A stretch of DNA of 64,000 bases. Source: Pseudomonas bubulae. Its GTDB lineage: Bacteria; Pseudomonadota; Gammaproteobacteria; Pseudomonadales; Pseudomonadaceae. The notes under the pieces are model-generated. The model saw nothing but the letters and a program-made list of their open reading frames with translations. It was not told where the DNA came from and searched no databases. Every line of letters starts with the position of its first letter. Position 1 is the first letter of the stretch. The stretch is from positions 4,625,001 through 4,689,000 of the forward strand of contig NZ_CP146077.1 of the NCBI RefSeq assembly GCF_037023725.1, in the 5' to 3' direction. A program made the translations under genes and the position numbers. Below are positions 45,226-54,413 of this stretch, in pieces.

Positions 45226-47531
45226 GTCTGGGCTCCACCAATGAGTTCAACCACTGCGTCGAGCAGGGCATCGTCATGGAAACTCGCTTTGGCTAGATAA
45301 TAGTCGGCGCCTGCATCCAGGCCGCGCCGACGGTCTTCTTCACGATCTTTGTACGACACCACCATCACCGGCATTGATTGCAATCGGTTATCGCGACGCA
45401 ACAGGGTAACCAGTTCGATGCCATCCATGCGCGGCATATCGATGTCGGTAATCAACAAATCGAAATGCTCGGCACGCAGCGCGTTCCAGCCGTCCATGCC
45501 GTCAACCGCCACAGCCACTTCATAACCACGGTTAATCAGCAACTTGCGTTGCAGTTCGCGCACCGTCAATGAGTCATCCACCACCAGAATACGTTTGCGG
45601 GTCAATTCGGCGGTGTGCCGGTTACGCCGGTCGATACGCTCAAGACGCCCGGTATTAAGCAGTTTGTCTACCGAACGCAGCATGTCTTCGACATCTACGA
45701 TCAGCACCGGTGAACCATCATCCAGCAAGGCCCCGGCGGAAATGTCCTGGACCTTGCCCAGACGCGGATCAAGGGGCAGGACCACCAGGGTGCGCTCGCC
45801 GATAAAGCGCTCAACGGCCACGCCATAGACCGCGTCGCGTTCGCGAATCACCACCACCTTGAGGGTTTCGTCATCGCTCTGGCTGGCAGGGCGCTGCAAC
45901 AATTGGCTGGCGGCAACCAGCCCCACATGGCGGCCTTCATGCCAGAAGTGCTGACGGCCTTCGAGCTGCACGATGTCGTCGGGCTCCAGGTCGCGCATGC
46001 GCTCGATATGGGCCAGCGGGAAGGCATAGGCTTCGTCGGCCACTTCAACCACCAGGCTGCGCACCACCGACAGAGTCAACGGCACTTCAAGATGGAAGCG
46101 GCTGCCATGCTGGGGGGTGTGCTCCAGCACAATGGCACCGCGCAACAGGCGCACCATATGCTGTACGGCATCCAGACCCACACCGCGCCCCGATACTTCG
46201 GTGACGGTGTCGCGCAGACTGAAACCGGGTAAAAACAGAAAGGTCAGCAGCTCTTCTTCGCTCAGTTGCGCCACCGTCTCCTCGGTGGACAACTGACGCT
46301 CGACGATGGTGCGACGCAAACGGTCCAGATCGACACCGGCACCGTCATCGCTCAACTCCAGCACCAGCAGACCGGCCTGATGGGAGATGCGCAGGCGGAT
46401 CAGGCCTTCGGCCGGTTTGCCCGCCAGCAAGCGCTGTTCCGGGGTTTCAATACCGTGGTCGACGGCATTGCGCAATAAATGGATCAAGGGTGCTTCGAGC
46501 TTTTCCAGCACGTCGCGGTCAACCTGGGTTTTCTCGCCTTCGATTTCCAGGCGGATCTGCTTGCCCAGGGCGCGACCCAAATCACGCACCATGCGCTCCT
46601 GCCCGACCAGCACATCGGCGAAGGGCCGCATGCGACACGCCAGTGCAGTGTCGTAGAGCAATTGCGCACGCTGGCCAGCCTGCCAGCAAAATTCGTCAAG
46701 TTCGGCGGTCTGCTCGCTGAGCAGGTGCTGGGACTCGGCCAGCATCTGCCGGGCATCGACCAGTGCCTGCTCGGCTTCATGGCTGATGCCCGAGACCTGG
46801 AGGTGTTCATTGAGCGTGTCCATGGCCCGCAAGTTGGTGCTTTGCATGCGTTTAAGCCGTTGCAATGTCACCAGAAAGGGTTTGAGGCGCTGGGTTTCCA
46901 CCAGGGATTTGCTCGACAGATCGAGCAGGCTGTTAAGGCGCTGGGCCGTGACCCGCAGTACCCGCTCGCCGCTTTCGGTCAGACGCTGGGGGCGACGTGC
47001 TGGCTCCGCTGCCGGCTCGGCTGGCACCTCGACCTGACGCTCAACCACAGGTTCTGGCGCAAATTCGGGTACAGCTGGCGAGGGCATCAACAACAGCTGC
47101 GACACGTCAAATTCGGGCGGCGCCACCCGCGCACCGGGGGCAGACGGATCCAGCAGCTCATTCATGTGCGCCACATAGGCGTCGATGTCGTGAGGCGTGA
47201 CAGTGTTGCCGGGGGTGGCAATGCGCATCAGCAGGTCGGTACCTTGCAACAAGGCATCAATGTGTTCGCGTTGCAGGTACAAACGGCCTTCCTGGGCACT
47301 GACCAGGCAGTCTTCCATGACATGGGACACGCTGACCCCGGCATCCACCCCGACAATCCGGGCTGCGCCCTTGAGCGAGTGGGCCGCGCGCATGCAGGCT
47401 TCCAGCTGGTCAGCCTGGGTCGGGTTGCGTTCCAGCGCCAGCAGGCCTTCGTTGAGCACCTGGGTTTGCGCCTCGGCCTCCAGGCTGAACAGCTCAAGCA
47501 GCGAGGCGTCGCGCATTTGCTCGGGGGTCAT
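45222..47531 (-). CDS. wspE: CheA-type hybrid histidine kinase WspE
   Basis: Kinase that phosphorylates WspR and WspF. The 769-residue product runs: N-terminal HPt (phospho-His in AAHSLKGAARIVG, ~50), a linker rich in Pro/Glu, dimerisation region, HATPase with HLLRNAVDHGIE, LSDDGAGVDLDRL and GRGVGLDAV boxes, CheW-like regulatory domain (~500-630), and a C-terminal REC (LLITDIDMPRMDGIE). Four-base overlaps with wspF and wspD show tight coupling. Confidence 0.95.
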   Translation of the reverse strand: MTPEQMRDASLLELFSLEAEAQTQVLNEGLLALERNPTQADQLEACMRAAHSLKGAARIVGVDAGVSVSHVMEDCLVSAQEGRLYLQREHIDALLQGTDLLMRIATPGNTVTPHDIDAYVAHMNELLDPSAPGARVAPPEFDVSQLLLMPSPAVPEFAPEPVVERQVEVPAEPAAEPARRPQRLTESGERVLRVTAQRLNSLLDLSSKSLVETQRLKPFLVTLQRLKRMQSTNLRAMDTLNEHLQVSGISHEAEQALVDARQMLAESQHLLSEQTAELDEFCWQAGQRAQLLYDTALACRMRPFADVLVGQERMVRDLGRALGKQIRLEIEGEKTQVDRDVLEKLEAPLIHLLRNAVDHGIETPEQRLLAGKPAEGLIRLRISHQAGLLVLELSDDGAGVDLDRLRRTIVERQLSTEETVAQLSEEELLTFLFLPGFSLRDTVTEVSGRGVGLDAVQHMVRLLRGAIVLEHTPQHGSRFHLEVPLTLSVVRSLVVEVADEAYAFPLAHIERMRDLEPDDIVQLEGRQHFWHEGRHVGLVAASQLLQRPASQSDDETLKVVVIRERDAVYGVAVERFIGERTLVVLPLDPRLGKVQDISAGALLDDGSPVLIVDVEDMLRSVDKLLNTGRLERIDRRNRHTAELTRKRILVVDDSLTVRELQRKLLINRGYEVAVAVDGMDGWNALRAEHFDLLITDIDMPRMDGIELVTLLRRDNRLQSMPVMVVSYKDREEDRRRGLDAGADYYLAKASFHDDALLDAVVELIGGAQT

Positions 47532-48214
47532 GTCAGGCTCCAGGTGATTGCGCTCAACAGTTGCTCTTCATCCAGTAAACGCAGGCTGCGGGTTTTCCAC
47601 TGCAGCACACCCCGGGTGTATTTGGCGCTGACATGCTCGCCGGAGAGCGATGCAGCATTGATGTCGCCCTCGGCAATATTATGAATGCCATCCACCTCAT
47701 CCACCGGCAGTACCACGGCTCCACCGTGGGCGGCCACAATCAGCATGCGCGGCATCACCCGCTGCGATGAGGCTCCCGGCGTGGCTGGGTCAAGCCCCAG
47801 CAGTTCAACCAGCGACAGGCACGGCACCAGAGTACCGCGCACATTGGCCACACCGCGCAAGGCCCGGGAACGCTGGTGCGGCAGGGAGTGAATGGTTTGC
47901 ATCGGTGCCACTTCATCCAGGCAACGCGTGGGCAGCCCCAGCCACTCCTCACTCAGGCGGAAAATCACCAGTGAGCAGGTTGCAACCTTTTGCTCATGGG
48001 CCTGCGGGGCATAAAGCTCCTGGCTTTGCTGCTCAAATGAATAGCGGTCGAGCAAACGGGTCGCGGCAGCAGCATACGTGTCGCAGTTGCGGCAATGGAT
48101 ATGCTGGGGCAGCAACGGGCAGCTTTTGTCACCGTAGATGCCAATGCGGTTCCAGCAGTCATCAATGGCCTGCGCTTCGGAGTGAATCAAGCTCTGTGCT
48201 GCTAAAGCGCTCAT
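47528..48214 (-). CDS. wspD: CheW-like adaptor WspD
   Basis: A 228-residue adaptor linking the WspA receptor and WspE. The CheW domain occupies ~75-228 (SLVIFRLSEEWLGLPTRCLDEVAPM, GVANVRGTLVPCLSL, VLPVDEVDGI). The ~70-residue N-terminal extension with a Cys/His-containing LLPQHIHCRNCDTYAAAA segment is usual for WspD and separates it from plain CheW. It overlaps wspE and wspC by four bases each. Confidence 0.93.
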   Translation of the reverse strand: MSALAAQSLIHSEAQAIDDCWNRIGIYGDKSCPLLPQHIHCRNCDTYAAAATRLLDRYSFEQQSQELYAPQAHEQKVATCSLVIFRLSEEWLGLPTRCLDEVAPMQTIHSLPHQRSRALRGVANVRGTLVPCLSLVELLGLDPATPGASSQRVMPRMLIVAAHGGAVVLPVDEVDGIHNIAEGDINAASLSGEHVSAKYTRGVLQWKTRSLRLLDEEQLLSAITWSLT

Positions 48215-49485
48215 TGTTTACGCTCACTTTGAGTGGAACGCCCGTTACGGGCTGCGCGCTCGTGCAAGCGCCGGGCGCCTGCTTCATCGCCTTGTGAAGC
48301 CAACAGCGCTGCCAGATGGGCCAGCGCTTCCGAATGCTGGGGTTCCAGGTACAGCGCCTTGCGATAGAAGCCCTGGGCCTCTGAGGTCTGGCCCTGCACA
48401 TCGCTGAGCAGGCCCAACCAGTAAAACACCTCGGCCTGCGGGTCATGCCGCTGCAAGAACTGTTCGCAGACCGCACGCGCCTCAAGGCTTTTGCCTTCAT
48501 TGGCCAGGCTGGCAATCTGTTCAAGCAACAGACCCGGCCCATCCACTGGCGAAGCCGATTTTTGCCCGATCGGGGCTTGCGCGCGCGGGGCAAAAGGCCG
48601 GCTGGCCGGTGTCGGCACAGGCGCTGGCGCTTTTGGTCGTGCCAGTGGCTTGAGTTCGGCAAGCACAGGGCGCGCTGCCGGCAATGGCTCATGATTGTGG
48701 CAAAAGGCAAACGACTGCGGAGCACCGATCGAACGCATGCCCAGCCGGTTGAGCAAGCTGCCTTCGGCCGGACCTATAAATAAAACACCATCATCACGGG
48801 TCAGGCGCTTGAGCACATCCAGGGCCTGCTGCTGGGTTTTAAGATCAAAGTAGATCAACAGGTTGCGGCAGAACACAAAGTCATAAGGCTCGTGGCTGGC
48901 GAGCAGTATCGGATCCAGCAGATTGCCTGCGGTGAAGCTGACCTGCCCGCAGACCCGCTCCGACAACTGATAACCATCGCTCTCGACACAGAAGTAGCGC
49001 TCACGAAAATCTGTTGGCTGACCTCGAAAGGAGTTTTTGCCATACAGCGCGTTTTGCGCACGCTGCACCGAAAGCGGACTGACATCCAGGGCGTCGACCT
49101 TGAATTGGTGTGCAGCAAAGCCGGCATCGAACAGTGCCATGGCAATCGAATACGGCTCTTCGCCGGTCGAACACGGCAGACTCAGGATACGCAACGGGCG
49201 TCGGCTGCCGATTTCCGCCAGGCGCTGCCTGGCCAGGCGGCCCAGGGTGGCAAAGGATTCGGGGTAACGGAAGAACCAGGTCTCGGGCACGATCACCGAT
49301 TCGATCAGGGCTTGCTGTTCATCCTGGGAACTGAGCAGGCGCTGCCAGTAGCGATCGTTATCAGCCATGCCCAATGCAATGCAGCGCTGGCGTACGGCAC
49401 GTTCGATAATCGCCGGGCCGACCGATGCCACATCCAGGCCGATGCGCTGCTTCAAATAGTCAAAAAAACGCTGATCAAGACTCAT
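48211..49485 (-). CDS. wspC: CheR-type methyltransferase WspC
   Basis: Methylates WspA and so activates the system, opposing WspF. The 424-residue product has an N-terminal helical CheR domain, then the SAM-binding CheR domain (SLPCSTGEEPYSIAMAL, DALDVSPLSVQRAQNALYGKNSFRG, YDFVFCRNLLIYFD). A Pro/Ala linker (~275-320) precedes a C-terminal TPR region (AEVFYWLGLLSDVQGQTSEAQGFYRKALYLEP). The CheR-TPR fusion is the known WspC layout. Confidence 0.94.
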   Translation of the reverse strand: MSLDQRFFDYLKQRIGLDVASVGPAIIERAVRQRCIALGMADNDRYWQRLLSSQDEQQALIESVIVPETWFFRYPESFATLGRLARQRLAEIGSRRPLRILSLPCSTGEEPYSIAMALFDAGFAAHQFKVDALDVSPLSVQRAQNALYGKNSFRGQPTDFRERYFCVESDGYQLSERVCGQVSFTAGNLLDPILLASHEPYDFVFCRNLLIYFDLKTQQQALDVLKRLTRDDGVLFIGPAEGSLLNRLGMRSIGAPQSFAFCHNHEPLPAARPVLAELKPLARPKAPAPVPTPASRPFAPRAQAPIGQKSASPVDGPGLLLEQIASLANEGKSLEARAVCEQFLQRHDPQAEVFYWLGLLSDVQGQTSEAQGFYRKALYLEPQHSEALAHLAALLASQGDEAGARRLHERAARNGRSTQSERKQ

Positions 49486-49997
49486 GGCGCCACCTGGACG
49501 CAGGTGTCATCTTCGCCCTGGGCAAAAAGCAGAGCAGACACCGCAGGGCTGAGCAGATCGTCGACACTTAACCACTGCAACAGCCCGGCCTCATCTTTAC
49601 GCACCGGTCCCAGGTAAGGCGCATCGCGGTTATCGACACCGTAGGGCTGAAACTCCGCCGGATGGCAGCGCAAAGTGTCACTGGCCTGTTCAAGCAGCAG
49701 GCCGAGCAATTGCCCGCGATAATTGACCAGCACCAGCCGGGTGCTGGTGCGGGCTACGGCGGCGGTGCCAAAGGTCATGGCACTGATATCGATCACCGGA
49801 ACCATTCGATCACGATGAGCAAAAACCCCCGCTACCCACTCGGGGGCATGGGCTATGGGCTTGAGAGGCAAGCGCGGCAACACTTCGACCACATCGCCAG
49901 CGGCCAGTGCATAGCGCTCGTTACCAATATAAAACACCAGAAACAGGCGTTTTTGCGACACCTTGGCGCCCGGTTTTTTGGCTGAAAGCTCGCTCAT
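49482..49997 (-). CDS. wspB: CheW-like adaptor WspB
   Basis: A 171-residue single CheW domain (FLVFYIGNERYALAAGDVVEVLPRLPLKP, AGVFAHRDRMVPVIDI, LVNYRGQLLGLLLEQA). One of two CheW proteins of the Wsp array, coupled to wspA by a one-base overlap and to wspC by four bases. Confidence 0.93.
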   Translation of the reverse strand: MSELSAKKPGAKVSQKRLFLVFYIGNERYALAAGDVVEVLPRLPLKPIAHAPEWVAGVFAHRDRMVPVIDISAMTFGTAAVARTSTRLVLVNYRGQLLGLLLEQASDTLRCHPAEFQPYGVDNRDAPYLGPVRKDEAGLLQWLSVDDLLSPAVSALLFAQGEDDTCVQVAP

Positions 49998-51619
49998 CAG
50001 ACTTTGAAACGCGAAACGCCGCTGCGCAACCCAACGGCAACCTGACTCAATTCGTCGATCGCGAAGCTGGCCTGACGCAGGGACTCGACGGTCTGGCTGC
50101 TGGCATCACCCAATTGCACCAGCGCAAGGTTGATCTGCTCGGCACCGGTAGCCTGAGCCTGCATGCCTTCATTGACCATCAGTACACGCGGCGCCAGGGC
50201 CTGAACCTGATGGATGATCTGCGACAGCTGCTCGCCCACTTGCTGCACTTCGGACATGCCGCGGCGTACTTCTTCAGAGAACTTGTCCATGCCCATCACG
50301 CCCGCCGACACTGCCGACTGAATCTCGCGCACCATCTGCTCGATATCGTAGGTAGCCACGGCAGTCTGGTCGGCCAAACGGCGCACTTCGGTAGCAACCA
50401 CAGCAAAACCGCGGCCGTATTCACCGGCTTTTTCAGCTTCAATGGCCGCGTTAAGCGACAGCAAATTGGTCTGGTCGGCGACCTTGACGATGGTCACCAC
50501 CACCTGGTTGATGTTACCGGCCTTCTCGTTGAGGATCGCCAGCTTGGCGTTGACCAGATCGGCAGCCCCCATCACCGAGTGCATGGTTTCTTCCATGCGG
50601 GCCAGGCCCTGCTGCCCGGAACCGGCCAGGATCGAGGCCTGGTCGGCTGCCGAGGTCACTTCGGTCATGGTGCGCACCAGATCACGGGACGTGGCGGCAA
50701 TTTCCCGGGAAGTTGCACCTATTTCCGTAGTGGTGGCTGCGGTTTCAGTGGCTGTGGCCTGTTGTTGCTTGGAGGTAGCGGCAATTTCCGTAACCGACGT
50801 AGTGACCTGCACCGAAGAGCGCTGGGCCTGGGACACCAACGTAGTCAGCTCGGCCATCATGTCGTTGAAGCCGGTTTCCACCGCGCCAAACTCGTCCTTG
50901 CGCTCCAGATTCAAGCGCGAGCTCAGGTCACCGGAACGCATCACTTCCAGAATCGTGACGATACGCTGCATCGGCGACATGATTGCGCGCAGCAACAGGA
51001 AGCCACACAGCGCTGCTGCAAGTACGGCAATAACCAGGGAAATGATCATGCTGATCTTGGCAGTCAATACGGCGTGCCCAATATTGTCAGTGGCGAGCTT
51101 GGCCGACTCGCTGTTGCCTTCAATGATGCTGTTGAGCAACTTGCGGCCTTCCATCCAGGCTGGAGCCAGTTGCTCACTAAGCACCTTGTGGGCCTGGGCG
51201 TAATCCTTGTTCTGATAGAGATCAAGAATTTTCGCCAACACCACGCCGTACTCTCCATGCAGACGCTCGAAGTCGTCGAAGTGGGCCCTGTCTTCACCTT
51301 CAAAAATAGTGCCGCGATAGTTATCCAGTTCTTTGTTCAAGCGGTCTTCGTAGCTGGCGTACAACTTGCGGTCTTCGTTGGTCAGGTCACGCTGATTAAG
51401 CGAGCCCACCAGCTCCAGGGTCAGGACATAGCTGTCGACCCAGGCGCTACGAATCATCGAACTGTAATAGACCCCGGGAATCGAGTCGGTTTGCACCTTT
51501 TCTTCACTGGTTTCGATCGACAGCAGGCGCGAGTAAGACGCAACAACCATCAGCAGCATAATGGCGATGATTACAGCAAAGCTCGCCAAGATGCGTTGGC
51601 GTAACGTCCAGTTCTTCAC
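49997..51619 (-). CDS. wspA: Methyl-accepting surface sensor WspA
   Basis: Membrane receptor that clusters laterally and senses surface contact. The GTG at 51619 (product MKNWTLRQRILASFAV) is preferred: GAGGA lies nine bases upstream and it removes an implausible 18-residue extension. The 540-residue protein has TM1 (~11-32), a periplasmic four-helix-type domain (~33-185), TM2 (~190-210 with ISLVIAVLAAALCGFLLL), HAMP, and a long cytoplasmic coiled coil with the signalling tip (NLLSLNAAIEAEKAGEYGRGFAVVATEVRRLADQTAVAT). No receptor-tethering NWETF pentapeptide is present. Confidence 0.94.
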   Translation of the reverse strand: MKNWTLRQRILASFAVIIAIMLLMVVASYSRLLSIETSEEKVQTDSIPGVYYSSMIRSAWVDSYVLTLELVGSLNQRDLTNEDRKLYASYEDRLNKELDNYRGTIFEGEDRAHFDDFERLHGEYGVVLAKILDLYQNKDYAQAHKVLSEQLAPAWMEGRKLLNSIIEGNSESAKLATDNIGHAVLTAKISMIISLVIAVLAAALCGFLLLRAIMSPMQRIVTILEVMRSGDLSSRLNLERKDEFGAVETGFNDMMAELTTLVSQAQRSSVQVTTSVTEIAATSKQQQATATETAATTTEIGATSREIAATSRDLVRTMTEVTSAADQASILAGSGQQGLARMEETMHSVMGAADLVNAKLAILNEKAGNINQVVVTIVKVADQTNLLSLNAAIEAEKAGEYGRGFAVVATEVRRLADQTAVATYDIEQMVREIQSAVSAGVMGMDKFSEEVRRGMSEVQQVGEQLSQIIHQVQALAPRVLMVNEGMQAQATGAEQINLALVQLGDASSQTVESLRQASFAIDELSQVAVGLRSGVSRFKV

Positions 51620-51759
51620 AGTCGATCCTCGGGTGCCATTCAAATGAAGGTGAGTATAGCCGAGGGTAAGCAATGATTCGTACAGGCGTTGAGACAGATC
51701 TCACAGCAATAGACAAAAATTCCTACATGCAAAACTTCAAACCTGTGGGAGGGCTGTTG

Positions 51760-53436
51760 TCAGAACATCAATGCATTGGTCAGGTCGCCCATGGGCGCTT
51801 GCCCCCGCGCCTTCATGGCATCGTCACGTTGCTTGAGGCCATCCAGCACTTCCAGCTGATGCACCCGGCTAATCAGGCGCAGAATCGAAGCGGTGTCATA
51901 CACCGTGTGATCCACCGTCCCCTTGCGTGCGAAAGGTGATACCACCAGAGCCGGAATCCTTGTACCCGGCCCCCAGCGATCACCTTTGGGCGGTGCAACG
52001 TGATCCCACCAGCCACCGTTTTCGTCCACGGTAAGCACGATCACCATGTTTTGCCATTGCGGGCTGTTGCGCAGCACCTTGAGCACACGGTCAAGGTGCC
52101 GGTCACCAGCAGCCACATCGGCATAGCCAGCGTGCAGGTTGAGGTTGCCCTGAGGCTTGTAGAAACTCACGGCTGGCAGGCTGCCAGCCTCGGCGTCAGC
52201 CAGAAAGCGGTTGCTGCCGGACTCATCGCCCAGGCCTGCGTCGCGCAGGCGCTTGCTGCGCTCCTGCGGGTTCTGCGGGCCTTGTTGAACAAAGTAGTTG
52301 AATGGCTGGTGGTGGTACTGGAAGTTGGGGATCTTGGGGATCCCGTCCGAGCCCTTGAACTGCTCCAGCGTGGCCTGCCAGGCCCCCGCGTACCAGGCCC
52401 AGTCAATGTTCTTTTTGCTCAGTTTGTCGCCGATATGCTCATGGCTTTGTGGCACCAGTACGCTTGGCAGGTCGGACTTGGCATAGTCGGGACGCTCGGG
52501 GTCGCGGATCCAGGTCGGCCAGTAAGGCGGCGCCATGGTGTTGACTGCAAAACCGTCCGGAGTAAGAGCGCTGGGACCGAACTGCGCGGCGCCGGTCATG
52601 GCGCTGGCCGGGGATTTGTCCAGAGCCTTCAAGCGTGTACCGGCAGGGTCATCGCCCTGCAAAACAGCAATCTGCGCCTCGGCAACAGAGGTATTCGCGT
52701 TCGGATAGAACGGCACCGCTGCGCTGATCAGGTATTGGTGGTTAAGGAACGAACCGCCAAAAGCCCCCTGGAAGAAGTTGTCGCACAGTACGAATTCACG
52801 GGCTACGTCCCACAGACGCAGCGAATACTGCGACTGGGCGTAGTAACCCATGGGCAAGCCGCCGGAATCCCCCCAGGCCACGAACTGGTCGTTCTTGCCA
52901 TCGTTGATCTGCATCTGGTTCTGATAGAACACATGCCACAGGTCGCGGGTCACCAGATTCAACGGCAGATCTTGCTGATTCGGCCCTTTCAGCGCGAAGG
53001 GGGCGTTGGGCAGGTTCTCCTGAAACTGCTCACCCGGCGCATAGGTCACGCCATCTACCGTCTGCGGTCCCACTTGCAGCAGCCCGCCCCATATCGGTGG
53101 CAGGGTCTGTAGCAGGCTGCCATCACGGTCGCGTTGCTGGTAGTCGGCGGGTTTGAGGGCCGACAACGGCTTCTCGACACCGGGGAAATTTGCAAACAGG
53201 TTGTTGAAGCTGCGGTTCTCGGCATAGATCACCACGATGGTCTTGACCTGTTCGTGGAGCTTTTTGTCCAGCTCGGCCGGGGTCAGCGGTTGCGGCCTGA
53301 CGGGGGGTTCATGCTGACTGCTGCCGCAAGCGCTCAAGGTGGCCGCGCCAACGCCCAGTGCGGCAGCACCGGCGAGGAAGCGACGGCGGCTGCTGTCGGC
53401 AGGGCATTGGGTGTCCTGGTCTTTCTTGTCGCTCAT
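51760..53436 (-). CDS. Tat-exported phosphoesterase (acid phosphatase/phospholipase C family)
   Basis: A 558-residue secreted hydrolase of the phosphoesterase family (PF04185; AcpA and PlcH/PlcN-like). The signal is a Tat type, SSRRRFLAGAAALGVGAATLSACGSS; the Cys in LSAC could also be lipidated. The metal/nucleophile start motif VIYAENRSFNNLFANFPG and a later VLTVDENGGWWDHVAPP are visible. It lacks the long C-terminal DUF756 domains of haemolytic PlcH, so an acid phosphatase or broad phosphodiesterase role is more likely. It stands alone after wspA and ends 140 bases from it. Confidence 0.83.
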   Translation of the reverse strand: MSDKKDQDTQCPADSSRRRFLAGAAALGVGAATLSACGSSQHEPPVRPQPLTPAELDKKLHEQVKTIVVIYAENRSFNNLFANFPGVEKPLSALKPADYQQRDRDGSLLQTLPPIWGGLLQVGPQTVDGVTYAPGEQFQENLPNAPFALKGPNQQDLPLNLVTRDLWHVFYQNQMQINDGKNDQFVAWGDSGGLPMGYYAQSQYSLRLWDVAREFVLCDNFFQGAFGGSFLNHQYLISAAVPFYPNANTSVAEAQIAVLQGDDPAGTRLKALDKSPASAMTGAAQFGPSALTPDGFAVNTMAPPYWPTWIRDPERPDYAKSDLPSVLVPQSHEHIGDKLSKKNIDWAWYAGAWQATLEQFKGSDGIPKIPNFQYHHQPFNYFVQQGPQNPQERSKRLRDAGLGDESGSNRFLADAEAGSLPAVSFYKPQGNLNLHAGYADVAAGDRHLDRVLKVLRNSPQWQNMVIVLTVDENGGWWDHVAPPKGDRWGPGTRIPALVVSPFARKGTVDHTVYDTASILRLISRVHQLEVLDGLKQRDDAMKARGQAPMGDLTNALMF

Positions 53437-53533
53437 TGCGGCTTCCTGATTACACGTAACAAATTATTTCTGGCGGGCAGGCTAACAGGGGATTATGACG
53501 GGGAAGTTGCAGTGGATCGAAGCCACGAAGCAT

Positions 53534-53569
53534 AAAAAAACGCCCCGGGCCGTTGCGGCTCGGAGCGTC
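53534..53569 (-). terminator. Rho-independent terminator after the YebE-like gene
   Basis: On the minus strand, GACGCTCCGAGCC-GCAA-CGGCCCGGGGCG followed by seven T residues (A run at 53534-53540 on the plus strand). It separates the YebE-like and phosphoesterase genes. Confidence 0.8.
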
Positions 53570-53589
53570 TAAAACAAGCATGTTGCGGC

Positions 53590-53609
53590 GCCTGCATCGT
53601 GATGCAGGC
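53590..53609. repeat. Short perfect palindrome
   Basis: GCCTGCATC-GT-GATGCAGGC followed by TCGCGCCCACA, apparently a fragment or variant of the REP family between a stop codon and its terminator. Confidence 0.45.
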
Positions 53610-53627
53610 TCGCGCCCACAGAGTGCG

Positions 53628-54335
53628 CTAGCCCTGCGCCTGCTTGACCTGGGCTTCCAGCTCGATCTTGAGCCCCGGGTCGAGCTTGAGCTGTTTGGCC
53701 AGCTCTTCCAGATAGGCGCGCTCCATGAAATGTTCTTCATCCACCAGAATCAGGCTGGCGATATACATTTCGGCCGCGATTTCCGGGGTGCTGGCAGCTC
53801 TGGCAACCTCTGCCGGGTCCAGCGGCTTGTTCAGTTCAGCTTGCAGCCATTGGCGCAATGCAGGGTCGCCATTGAGTTTGTTCAACTCGCCATCGATCAG
53901 TTGGCGCTCACGCTCATCCACATGCCCATCAGCCTTGGCAGCAGCCACCAGGGCCTTGAGGATCGCCTGGCTGTGTTGCTCCACTTGCGGCGCCGGAACA
54001 CGGTCAATGGTTTGCGGCTCGGTCTGCGGTGCCGTGCCCTGATTGGCCTGCCAGTTGCCGTAAGCCTTGTAGGCCAGAACGCCCAGGGCGGCAAGGCCGC
54101 CATAGGTCAGTGCCTGACCACCGTATTTGCGCGCACTCTTGTTGCCCAGCAGCAGCCCCAGGGCACTGGCTGCCAGAGCGCCGCCACCCGCGCCGGAAAG
54201 CAGGCCGCCCAGACCACCAGACCCGAGCAGGTCACCCAGGCCGCCTTTATCGTCACGGGAGGCGCTGCCTTGGGCGCCGGTTTTTTTCGCCAGCATCTGT
54301 TGGCCGGATTTAAGCAGTTGGTCGAGCAAACTCAT
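53628..54335 (-). CDS. DUF533/YebE-like membrane-associated protein with TerB-like fold
   Basis: A 235-residue protein; ATG 54335 (MSLLDQLLKSGQQM) fits AGAGG spacing better than ATG 54341. After a soluble start comes a Gly-rich stretch (GGLGDLLGSGGLGGLLSGAGGG), a hydrophobic region (YGGLAALGVLAYKAYG, ~85-100) and a C-terminal TerB-like helical domain (KALVAAAKADGHVDERERQLIDGELNKL). The DUF533 family is known as inner membrane protein YebE, induced by envelope stress in E. coli. Function unknown. Confidence 0.85.
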   Translation of the reverse strand: MSLLDQLLKSGQQMLAKKTGAQGSASRDDKGGLGDLLGSGGLGGLLSGAGGGALAASALGLLLGNKSARKYGGQALTYGGLAALGVLAYKAYGNWQANQGTAPQTEPQTIDRVPAPQVEQHSQAILKALVAAAKADGHVDERERQLIDGELNKLNGDPALRQWLQAELNKPLDPAEVARAASTPEIAAEMYIASLILVDEEHFMERAYLEELAKQLKLDPGLKIELEAQVKQAQG

Positions 54336-54413
54336 AAGCATCCTCTCTTAACAGGGTCAGGGGGCGCCAGAAAACCCGCCCGCAGGCAGGTTTATCGTAA
54401 AGAGCACTGGCTA

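Noticed and set aside
46479..47684. A 401-codon open frame antisense to wspE
   Set aside because: His/Gln-rich shadow of a GC-rich gene; no domain or start signal.
51740..51765. A further REP core (CCTGTGGGAGGGCTG) after wspA
   Set aside because: Only about ten bases match and there is no partner arm.
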